Shown here in pieces: positions 9,933 to 19,730 of a stretch of DNA of 64,000 nucleotides. The DNA is from Septoria linicola (taxonomy: Eukaryota > Ascomycota > Dothideomycetes > Mycosphaerellales > Mycosphaerellaceae), in NCBI GenBank assembly GCA_024114885.1, contig CP099422.1, positions 1,798,001 to 1,862,000 on the forward strand, in the 5' to 3' direction. A program made the translations under genes and the position numbers. The number at the start of each line of letters is the position of its first letter. The stretch's first letter is position 1. A model generated the notes under the pieces. That model was not told where the DNA came from and made no database searches. It saw only the letters and a program-made list of their open reading frames with translations.

Positions 9933-11695
9933 TCACTGAAACACAGGATACGCAGCACTAAACACCGACAACCGACTCGCTCCACCACACATCTCAGCCC
10001 CATTACCCGGACAAGCCAGCCGACACGTGCTATCCACCACCGCCACCGCACTCTCCCCACGCAATGCATTGCCGCAAAAGCACTGCGACCCATTCTGCAA
10101 GCCAGCAATCGCCCATCCTGCTCCCTGACACCCACTCGTGCACCCTTCAATGCTGTTTCCCGCGTTATCATACAACAGCGTCTCTAACGCCGCAGCAGTC
10201 TTTGGTTGCTGATCCGTCCAGCAGCCTTGATATGTCCATCCATTCCAGTTACCATTGATCGTCACTCCGCTCGTGCCTTCTTGCGCAGGGTCGGGGAATG
10301 GATCATCACCCGCTTGTGCGCGAGGATAGCCAAAATCGTAAGCTCGTGATCCGTCGCCGTAGAAGTTGTCGTGGAAGAGTCGGGCTTGGCCCGCCGGTGA
10401 GTTGAACATTTGGCCGTTATCGTGGGAGACGTTGATGAGATCGACGGTGTCGCAGTTGGCGGATGTAGAGTCCTCGCAGCTGGGTGGGAAAGCGGAAATG
10501 TAGTAGAAGAATCGCTCGTGGCGGGAGGCACCGGTCGTGTTGGCACCGCAGTCAGAGCTGTGGTCGCCGTGGTCGAGGAGAGCGCGTGCGTAGGCGATTT
10601 GCTTGGTCTGGAAGTTGGCGAGGATGGCGTCGCGGCCGGAAGCAACAAGAGCACCGCTGTAGTCGAGAGTGCCGCCGTACGAAGCATAGTCGGTGTATCC
10701 AGCGCGGTACTCGTCATACGTATCACATTCGGCTGTGCTCAGAGGACGGTCGGTAGAGAGCCACGCGTACGAATCAGGGTTACCGATCCAATATGTAACA
10801 GGTCGAGTGAAGGATGCCTGGCTGACTGCTGCGTAGCGTTGAAGCATCTGACCACCCATGCTGTGTCCCGCAAGCACAATCTGCTTCAGGTTCGGGAACA
10901 GAGTCGCATCATCATAGTATGCGATCAACTGGTCCAACACATCGAAAGAAGAAATGTTCCTGCTGCTGCGTGGGTACTGGTTCGTAGCTCCTGCTGACCA
11001 TTGCGATCCAGACCAGACGAGAGCACTGCTTTGCGAGCCTTGGCCTGCTGCAAGGCCGTCCGTCCATGGGTACATGTAATTCTTGTCGTTGCCGTTCGGG
11101 AAGCAAGGCGAGATGACCGCAACAGTATCGACATTAATGTTCGCATCGGCAGCCGTGGCCACCTTCAGGGAGTTGAGCATCTGTTGCAACTGTCAGCATA
11201 GCTGCTCAATCCCTCGTCCTTCTTGACCAAATCTTCCAACCAAGCTATCAGATTCAATACACATAATCAACCCCGCCCAACAATCAAGCCAGGCAAGTCA
11301 GACTCTTCCTATCATGTAAAATATTTTGCATAAATCATCTCATCATCCAGCTTCTAAATCTCCCTCCCTCTCTCACCCAACCCCCCAATCCCCAAAAGCA
11401 AGAAAAGGAACGTTCAACTCACATCATTCTCATAATTATTGCAATCCCTCTGCAACCCCGCAATCACAATCACCGCCCTCTGAATCTTACTCTCCACGAT
11501 TCGACCTCCATCCGTTCCATGGCTGTAGTAGTTGACCAGAGTGACATCATCGTTCTGACCAGAAGGATCCGCGATCTTGAAGAATGCTACTTCTGCGCCA
11601 GGGACCGTGGGGAGCGAGGCGGAGATGATGTCGCCTTGGTATTGCTGTGCGAGAGCCGCGCTCGCGGAGAGAGCGAGGGTGGTGAGGAAGCGCAT
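9933..11695 (-). CDS. Secreted alpha/beta hydrolase with C-terminal WSC domain
   Basis: Exon 1 (11423-11695) codes a signal peptide (MRFLTTLALSASAALAQ) and the hydrolase start (AVIVIAGLQRDCNNYEND). Exon 2 runs 9933-11180. The intron (11181-11422, 242 nt, donor GTGAGT) is long for this region. CTGAC just before CAACAG supports the acceptor at 11180/11181, though an acceptor at 11190 is also in frame. The product is about 506 aa. The lipase-like nucleophile elbow is GHSMGG. The last ~95 residues form a WSC domain with regularly spaced cysteines (GCW, CTSGC, CFCG, CRLAC, MCGG), a carbohydrate-binding module also found in yeast wall sensors. A role in acting on a wall-bound or polysaccharide-linked ester is inference; the substrate is unknown. 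Confidence 0.82.
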
Positions 11696-12530
11696 TATTG
11701 CTGTCGTTCGTGTGGCGCCGAGTAGTGAGTGGAGGATTAGATTGGAAGGATGTTCGATTCAAAACGAAAGGACGGCCGTGGCGGAGACTACCAGTAGGAG
11801 GGAAGAAGAAGAAGTTCTCGTCAACAGCAGAAGCAGCAGCGAAGATAGAAAGAGAGAACACTCTCTTCTCAAGCCTCTCAACCCGGAGTCAGTAACAACA
11901 GCAACAAAGACCTCTCGTGCGACACCAAGCCGCGGTAGCGACAAGATCTTGTATCCATATCTATAAGTAGGTCCCCTCCCAGCAAGAAAAAAGCGGATGG
12001 ATCAGGTACCCGTATAGATAGATAGATTGACGTAGATATGGTGTACCACCACCAACAAGAAGAGAGGCAGCCAGAGGGAAATTCCCACTTCGCGGCTTTT
12101 TCTGTTCAAGCGAAAACGTCGTATCGCGTGCAGCGGAAGTGTCAAGGCTAAGTTATCGGTAAAATTTCGCTGGAGATGGAGTCGAGTGGAGACGGAGGAC
12201 AAGGATGTCGATTGATGATCCTGGGAAGAGATGGATAGAGATGCCGGGTACGCGCGTGCGAATTGTTGTTTACAAGAATCATGTCCGGCCGAGGCGTTCG
12301 TGTTTGTTGTTTGTATGAAACTGATATTCATGCAGGAATTCGGATTCGGGAGCGATCTGGTAGTACAACGAGCATGGTCGCAAGCATATGTCCTTGGTCA
12401 GTAGGTCTAGATCGATGATCAGAACTGACTTCGTGCCTTAGCCTTACATTGACAGTCCAAGCTCGCCCATACGAGCCTGTGTGCGTAAGCGAAAGGTACC
12501 AGATACTCCAAGTCGATGTATCGTGCTCCA
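11696..12530. other. Intergenic region, promoter of the WSC hydrolase
   Basis: Contains purine-rich runs (GGAAGAAGAAGAAG near 11800) that read as CT-rich tracts on the minus strand, common upstream of fungal genes. No gene is supported. Confidence 0.45.
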
Positions 12531-13493
12531 TTAAGCCTCAGCCTCATGCTCATTGGCGAAAAGGGTGCTGTCAAAGCACTCCTCGACATTCTCAGCAGCC
12601 TCCTTCTGCATCTCGATCCCCTGAGGCGATTGCACAGGTCGCAGAACGACACTCGGCAACAACCCAATCTTTTCTGTCCTCGCCACAGCCTCATCAAGCC
12701 TTTTCCCAGTACTCTGCCAGTACAGCAAAGCAAGCATAGCACGCAATGTATAGTGTGCATCATTGCCAGCACAGTGCAGCTGCGTAGGCTCGAATGGTAT
12801 ACGTAGAGTCTCCAATAGCTTCTTAAGACTCATGCCTCGTCCTAGAATCTCTCGAGCAAGCTGGCAAGTGTCTACTATGCCGATGAAGTTGTCGAATCGC
12901 TCGATCGGCACTCCCAGCGCGTCCATGAATTTGAAGTCGTGGTCGATGCTATGGCCTACAAGAATGATCTTCCGCGACTCAACTTACCTGGTGTTACGTC
13001 CTCATTGATGCTTCTCACTCCTCCAACCTGCTGCGCAACCACTCTCGGCAGCAGCTCTGGACTCACCTTGGTCGACGTACCGAACGCGAATTTCCGATGG
13101 CGATGTGAGGCGTTGGCGAAGTTTTCACTTTCGATCATGACATCTTCAGGACTATGTGCTTGGATCGAGCTGAGCCGGCTGACACCGAATCTAGCAACGC
13201 CGAACTCTTTGACGCCTCCAGGTTCACATGTGCCTTCGAAGTCAATAGACAACAAGTCAAAGGCCGGGGTCTCCAGTGAGCTCATCCAAGGACGCGACAA
13301 TCTTGTCGAAATACCGCATGGCATTCTGCTGAATGTGCTGCTGTTCCTCATCGTCAAGTCGGAATCTGGACATGTATCGCTTTCTGTCGTGGTTCCATTT
13401 TTCTCGTAATTTGTGTGTAGCCGGGTCCTTCCTGACCCAAGCCAATTCCCAGGCATATCTCTTGTGCTGCAAGCTACTGAATTCTCTTGGCAT
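12531..13493 (-). pseudogene. DEDDh exonuclease-like (Gfd2/YDR514C-type) gene with broken frame
   Basis: The coding signal is strong but changes frame twice. Frame A carries a charged N-terminal part (WELAWVRKDPATHKLREKW, then DDEEQQHIQQNAMRYFDKI) and ends at 13257. The next frame carries DLLSIDFEGT, the DxE motif I of a DEDDh ribonuclease-H-fold exonuclease, through about 12975. Then frame A resumes with KIILVGHSIDHDFKFM (motif II) and HCAGNDAHYTLRAMLALL (motif III), ending EHEAEA. The switches near 13262 and 12975 compensate, like one inserted and one lost base. A 32-nt GTAAGT..TTGTAG stretch at the second switch could be spliced, but it would delete the IILV strand before motif II. Further coding-like text upstream (13510-13680) is also split between frames. 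Either a decayed gene or local sequence error. Confidence 0.5.
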
Positions 13494-13821
13494 GGCGTGG
13501 AGAGGCGCGCATCTGATAGTCTGTCATTTTGTCGTTGCGCATCTTGAAGTTGTTCTCTTGAAGAATCCCGTGGTGAAGGAGCTGGTCAGCATTTTTGCTG
13601 GCTTGATTTTGAACCAGATTTCGGGGTGAACACTTGGCTGTCTTCCGTGTCAGTACAATCGGAACCCGCCACCATGAAATGCATGGGCGAAGTGGTTGAT
13701 GTTATTTCATGTCGATTCATTATATCATACATCGTGGCGTTCACCACTGTACTGTGATCCAGTCCTCAGGATTTCGTAATCTGCCTTGACCATGATCCGC
13801 GTGCATCGATCATCTGCTCAT
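13494..13821. other. Region upstream of the broken exonuclease-like gene
   Basis: On the minus strand 13500-13680 holds protein-like fragments in two frames (for example EIWFKIKPA and ADQLLHHGILQENNFKM) that may be the 5' part of the broken gene. No intact frame joins them. The rest, up to the coiled-coil gene's stop, shows nothing. Confidence 0.3.
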
Positions 13822-16392
13822 TCATTCGTCGTTAGGCGACACTATCGCATCTCTCTTCGTCTGCCTCCAATTTGCGCTTGCCACCGGCTTACAATTGCAT
13901 AGTGCTTCCTTGAGCAAGCTACTAGGTCCGTCCTTGAAGGCGATGCCGACCGCGATAGCCAAAGTCATACTAAACTTCAGCCACAACATGGGCGAGTGCT
14001 TCCACCGACCTTGGCTGTGGGGACAGTCCTTGTTCTGTCCCTTGGAAGTGCCAGATGCCCTTTTAATGCCTTTGCCTGCCATCAGACTACGATTACGAAG
14101 AATCCCAATTCCAGGCGACGATGATGGCGGCGGTGTCTGGTACAATGGTCCATATTCGAGGCCTTGCTCGTAGCGTGAGGGCGTGTCTTCCAATAGATGC
14201 TGCTCGGACTGCATGCCCTGATCGCAGCAGGGCGTTTTCGCGAGTAATCGTCGCTTGGCCATAGGGCCCAGCAGAACTCCAACAAGCCACCATTGGATGT
14301 TTATCAATGGTCGAGGAATCTGCAGTCGCGCTTGCGCTCGCTCAACTAAGTGCTTAGCCATGCTGAGAGGTGAGGCAACCATGTCACCGAAGAATTCTCG
14401 CAAAGAATCCAAAGTCGATGTCGACCGTATCGATTGCACACCAAACGTCTTATGGCTGGCGCTATGCTGCAAGTTCGGCAGGGAGAGTCCTCGAGGTATT
14501 GCGGCTACTGCTGTAGACAAATCAGAAGGGAATCGCGTTGGATTTGTGCGTTCTGGTAGATCGTGTGCCCCTTGCTGGTCATCACCAGCAGTTGACACAA
14601 ACGGGCTGGAGCTCGCGTACGCCTCCTCCGAAGACTCCAACATATGCGATGCTCGACCTCCACTCGAGTGCGACTGAGCGGCTTCCAGCTCATCCAACAG
14701 ATTACGACCAATAGCAGCGCCGGCCACAGATCCGAGTGAATTGAAGTTTCTCGGAGTGCCCTGCGAGGTTGCGCCAGAAGTCCGATCATCGAGAGCACCG
14801 TCCAGCAGTGCATCATACTCGCTCGAAAACCGGGTAGCATGATAAGGCGACGTGTTGTCGCGTAGAATAGCTGTATCCTGTCCATGGTCATGGTCGTGCA
14901 GGCCTTCAACGGCCTGGAAATCGGGAAAAGGTGAACCTGCCAGATGCACAGGCGAGCCAGAGCTGCTCGCCATGGCAGATGCTCTCCGGCGGTAAAGCAT
15001 TGGACTACTGGGCTCTGCCATACCACGTTCCACAGAGAATCGGAAAGCAGTATCAAAGTCGTACTCGCCTGGCTCGTAAGGTGGTGCAGATGCTGGAAAT
15101 TGCTCGCAGTGGGCTGTCGAAGGCAGTATGAGCGGCTTGGGTCCGATACTACCAGCTCCGAATCGCCGCATTCGTCGCATCGGCTTCTTTGCGTTTGGCT
15201 GTTGTATGCTGCTAGAAAATCCGGAGAACTCAGATGGTGGCACATCCTCTTCCGACGATGTCACATCTGGAGAATATGCCGCGTTCGTTGGAGAGATGGG
15301 TTGACCAGGACTGAAGCGAGTCTGGATTGGAGACGTGGGCTGACGCTCGGGAGACCTAGCTAGGGAGTTCGCAGTCGGGAAGCGAGGCAGGATGGAAGGG
15401 TGCCTCGAATGTCGCGGTCGTCCAGGGGTCTGTGCATGCAGGTCGATCTTCGTGGGTGAGGTAGCAAGAAGATCAGAGAAGAATTCAATTCTCTTCTCCA
15501 TGCTGACATTCGCAGACTCTGTAGCTTCGAGTGCCTCGTTTGTGCTATACAGCTGCTGTTCGAGTTCCTGGATCCGGTACTTGGAAACCTCGAATCCTTC
15601 TTGAAGTGCTCGAAGCTGGATTCGTAAGCTCTGTTCCACTTCGCGACACTTATCAACCTCTTCGCGCAACCGATCGTCAAATTGCGTTTCCCACCCTTCG
15701 ATCTCCTCCCGCAGTCTTGCTGCTTCTGCTCTCATATGTCGCACATTCGAAGACTGCTCTCGAGTGACACTCGGTGAATTTACAGCCTGCAACCTGGCTT
15801 GCGCAGCACTCAACTCCTCTTCCAGATGGTCGATATATCTCCGGCTCTCTGCACTAAGGGATCGTCTGGGCCTGTTCGACATCTTGGAAACTCGAGTTCT
15901 GAGCTTGGAATTAGACAGCTGAATGGAAGTAGAAGGTGGCGAGTCCAGAACTTCGCCAAATGCGCTGTGTTTGCCTTCCGGGGTGAAGAGCTTGCCAGAA
16001 GTCACTCGCGGTCTCGTACGTTTCGCGCGTAGAGTGCCAACGGTATCAGCGGCATTTCCAATGTCCTGTAGAGCTGTGGTCTGCTGTTGTGAGCCAAAGC
16101 TGAAGCTGTCGCGAGCAAATCGTTCTGGCGACGAGGCCTCGGGTGGTACATTCTCAGCATCGGACGGCTGTGACTGTTGTGTCGATATAGACGTTGATGC
16201 GGATGGCAAGGACTTTGGTGTCACCTGTCTTACGGAAGGTCCACGGAAGCCTGCATTGTGTAGCTGCAACCTGCGTGTGCGTGTTGACTCAGATCCACGA
16301 GATTCGTTCAAAGACCCAGGCGACTGCTGAAGAACATTGTTATCGCTAGAGACTAGACCTGCCAGAGGTGATTCATGCAGTCGTGAGGCCAT
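13822..16392 (-). CDS. Large coiled-coil protein, unknown function
   Basis: A single-exon 856-aa frame when started at Met 16392 (MASRLHESPLAG); the 35 codons upstream look like leader sequence. Residues about 20-170 are disordered and Ser/Thr/Pro-rich. A basic NRPRRSLSAESRRYIDHLEEEL segment opens a coiled coil (~residues 180-310) rich in Glu, Arg, Leu and Gln. A long disordered region with SP motifs follows. Near the C-terminus two hydrophobic stretches (INIQWWLVGVLLG and MLWLKFSMTLAIAVGIAF) could anchor the protein in or on a membrane. The layout recalls spindle-pole or nuclear-envelope associated proteins, but I see no diagnostic domain and assign no function. Confidence 0.7.
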   Translation of the reverse strand: MASRLHESPLAGLVSSDNNVLQQSPGSLNESRGSESTRTRRLQLHNAGFRGPSVRQVTPKSLPSASTSISTQQSQPSDAENVPPEASSPERFARDSFSFGSQQQTTALQDIGNAADTVGTLRAKRTRPRVTSGKLFTPEGKHSAFGEVLDSPPSTSIQLSNSKLRTRVSKMSNRPRRSLSAESRRYIDHLEEELSAAQARLQAVNSPSVTREQSSNVRHMRAEAARLREEIEGWETQFDDRLREEVDKCREVEQSLRIQLRALQEGFEVSKYRIQELEQQLYSTNEALEATESANVSMEKRIEFFSDLLATSPTKIDLHAQTPGRPRHSRHPSILPRFPTANSLARSPERQPTSPIQTRFSPGQPISPTNAAYSPDVTSSEEDVPPSEFSGFSSSIQQPNAKKPMRRMRRFGAGSIGPKPLILPSTAHCEQFPASAPPYEPGEYDFDTAFRFSVERGMAEPSSPMLYRRRASAMASSSGSPVHLAGSPFPDFQAVEGLHDHDHGQDTAILRDNTSPYHATRFSSEYDALLDGALDDRTSGATSQGTPRNFNSLGSVAGAAIGRNLLDELEAAQSHSSGGRASHMLESSEEAYASSSPFVSTAGDDQQGAHDLPERTNPTRFPSDLSTAVAAIPRGLSLPNLQHSASHKTFGVQSIRSTSTLDSLREFFGDMVASPLSMAKHLVERAQARLQIPRPLINIQWWLVGVLLGPMAKRRLLAKTPCCDQGMQSEQHLLEDTPSRYEQGLEYGPLYQTPPPSSSPGIGILRNRSLMAGKGIKRASGTSKGQNKDCPHSQGRWKHSPMLWLKFSMTLAIAVGIAFKDGPSSLLKEALCNCKPVASANWRQTKRDAIVSPNDE

Positions 16393-19300
16393 GCTGGCAC
16401 CAATATCATGCAATGCTGCCCTCAAATTCCATTGAGTGTGGTTTCTCCAAGAAGTGTTTATGATGTTGTTATTGTCTCGGTCCTCCGCCCACAACACTCT
16501 GTAGCCATTGTTCCGGTCGCGTGTAAAAGTGTCTCGAACCTGCCGACCGTTTCTGTGACCGCTTTTCTTCTTGCTCCTCTTCGAAGCTGCAGCAGGAATG
16601 GGGTCTTTCTAGAATAAGTGAGTGCATTGGTCGGTCGTCCTTAACGACCAGGTGCCGAGGTGTGGAGTGCCGGAGATTTACCTCCAACGCGAATCTGTCG
16701 CGATATCATGACCCTCCTTTCTCTCCTCGACTGTATTATTCCCGCCAACCGCAGTACGTCAATGCGCCCATCTGACAATCCATCACCAAATACGCATCGA
16801 TTTTTGAGTATGTCAATCGACTGGCAAACAATGCTGTCCGCTCCCAGCAGCATTGCTATGCACATGCAAGACCAAGTCGTCCAACACTCCAGGCTGTAGC
16901 GGAGCTGTTCTCTGCCTCGGTGGCAGACTAGGCTTCGGCATGATCCAAGAGCTAGACATGCAGTGTGCAGCAGATTATAGCTGCTTTGCAGTACTTTTGG
17001 CTGAAGCACCATCTTTCCTATGGCTCACTTCGTTCTGTACTGTAGTCACCTCGAAAGTATTTCTGCCAATGTGACACCTTGCTATCACAGCTGGTCGTGC
17101 GCATCCGCGTCATGTCAACGATGTTGGCTGGCTTCCTCGAACTCTGGCGGTCACGACTCGAAGTCAGCCACTGTACGTGTTGTCCAGAGCTGCTATCTTG
17201 ATTACTAAGTCAAGAACACCGAGGCACCATGCCCTAGCAGGCTTCTGCCACATCATGTCAACACATCCCGCAGCCCAAGATACATGGAACTCGCGGAACG
17301 CAGGGTGTAGAGGTCTGAGCGGAGGTCAATTGCGAGCTCTGCATCTGCGTCGACCGCGGTATATCTCTCTCCATGGTTCCTGGGCGTCGCACCGAGAGAC
17401 GAGATCGTTGCGTTCCCTGGCACATATCACCGCTATGGTCTGACCTTGAATCGTTCGCCAGCTACGTGCTACAGCTGATGGCACTCCCAAACCATTTGCC
17501 TTTCGGCGTCATTGCTGAGTGTCGAACTACGAGGAATGTTGCTGAGTGCTTCATTGCCACTCTGTGCCTTGCGGCGCCGTTGTGATACATCTTGCTGATC
17601 GTGCTCTCGAAGAGCCAAGCGCGGACTGCCTGTAGACTTCACCTTTGTGGTCCCATCAGATTGTTGAAAGATTGTTCCCGCATATACAGTGTCTCATCGA
17701 CTCATCTGCTGTCCAGTTGACATGCACAGAATTTACTACAGGCTTATGCTTCAACAACGTTTCAGGATGCAGCAGTCTCCATTCACGCCTTCGTTCACCA
17801 AGAGAACAACTGCTCGAGCAGAAAGGCTACAGTCCAGGAATTGGCAGAGGCAGACTTTCATGTCCACGTTGCACCACAACCGCTGACATTGGTAGGTTTA
17901 TCGTGGGGCCATAACGCGTGGATGCAATCTTGGCGCCACGGAGGCATGGCCGACTAGGATACTGCTTCCACTTGACTTCAGGCCAGGTGATCACAAATCG
18001 GCGAGCTATGACGCCTACTGCCCAGTGCCGGAGGACAACTGTGTTTGAGATGGACGCGGGTGAACATGATCACCGCGATTCAGCTGGCTGATCTACTCCT
18101 TGAGCATCAACAGCTCTGTTTGCATACGCTATTTCTGACAATCACTGACGCACAGAGTATCACGCTCATCATACTGCAAGGCAATATGCAGAATAGATAG
18201 ATTATGCATGAACACGGCCACGTGCAGAGAAGATTGCGTACCTTGGTGGGAAAGCCGCAGCCAAGCTGCATCTCCCGAATTGGAACAGAGCCGCCCCAAG
18301 GTCCGGCCGTTTCTCAACAACCGTTCGGCAATGAGCATGATGAATCTTCTCGGCGTAGAACTCAAACAGGTGTTTCACGAAGTCGCTGCTCCGAAGTGTT
18401 TGCGATGAACCTCAGCTGTGGTCAAACGCCTAGGGACGAGGTCGTCATCAGCACTATCGACCTTTCTGCTCGTCGCAAATTTGCCATGATGTGTCAACGC
18501 AACAAGGAGATGGAGGGCAAGAGGGGCAGAGCTAGACGAGGATGGGGCATGGTGCTTGTTCAACACTGTAGCGAATCGTAAGGCTGAGAGGAATTAAAGA
18601 TCATGCACAATGCCAGATGGTGACAACGGGCCGTGCATGGGTGAGGCTTCACTAGAGAACAGGTCGTCCAGTCGGAGATGGTGTTGGGACAGGCGAAGGA
18701 TTGATTCGAGAAGACGTTGCAAAACACTGTGCTTTTCTATCTGATTCCTAGTGTTGATCGCCGGTCTCGAATTCATCTTCGGGTTAGAAGGAGTTGGAGT
18801 GCTGCGATTTCGGTGCAACCACGACGCGCGTACGTTTGCAGTGCTTTTGCGTCGAGCCAAGATGCGCAACAAGCATACTGCTCGGGCAAGATGGCGATCG
18901 ACCAGTGAATGGCTTGGTTCGTCTCTTGCTCTGCAGGCGAAAGTGAGTGCCGGCTCGGTGCAGTAGTCGGAACGCCATCGCCCCATCGGCTGGATGAATG
19001 TTGCGTGTATGGACAAGGTTTCGCTCTGGCGGGCTACTGGCCCAGCAGTTTTCGACGATGCTGGTCTTCTGCTTAATTATTGATGGACGAGAGATTCGTG
19101 TGAGAAGGGGCTTTGGTTGGAGTCTTGTGTCAGATGCACAGGCTTGTTGCTTGCTGCACCATTTCTTCGTCTCCTGTTTCCTTTTGCATCACTGTTATCT
19201 GCATCACCATTTTCGAGTGTACTGTTTGTGCTCGCATCCTTTGGCACTTCTTTGGGGGCGCGTGTGACAACAGGGCATTCTCCGACCTCCGTACAGCAGC

Positions 19301-19730
19301 ACCCGCATTCAACCGGCATCGCTGTAGCACTTAGCGATATCTCGACTGCGCTAAAGCGAACATCCACTTTGGCGGTGGTCCGAGATCGAGAGCGCACGCA
19401 ATCGCCAATCCGCAGTGCCCGTGGGCCAGAGGACGACGACGACTATCATTATTCTTATCTTTCCTTCTCTCCCGCAAAGACAGCGGAACTGGTGCTGAGC
19501 TCGTGTTGTTCTCGAGCTACTTCGGGTATTTGGCCGGTTGTGCTGTTTGGTCCGGCTCATCCTTCACCGTGGCGTCTACGAATCTCCGGCAGCGCAGCAA
19601 CACTTTGCAACAGGAAGCTGCCGCTGGATCGGCTGTCAAGCTGGAGGACAGCAAGGAGTGGCAGTCAGAGAGCAGCCGCTCTTCTGATGCCGACCAGTAC
19701 GACGGCCACTCGTGTTCACATGCTAAAGAT
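16393..19730. other. Gene-poor 3.3 kb between divergent genes
   Basis: No reading frame here has convincing protein character; the longest (for example 19117-19752 plus, 18594-19016 minus) are low-complexity shadows or promoter sequence. A pyrimidine-rich tract at 19455-19475 lies upstream of the DUF3405 gene. No tRNA or transposon ends were recognised. It may hold long 5' leaders or regulatory DNA for the two flanking genes. Confidence 0.4.

Noticed and set aside
19503..19730. N-terminal 76-residue extension of the DUF3405 protein
   Set aside because: Sequence lacks family features; Met 19731 gives the usual cytosolic start before the anchor.
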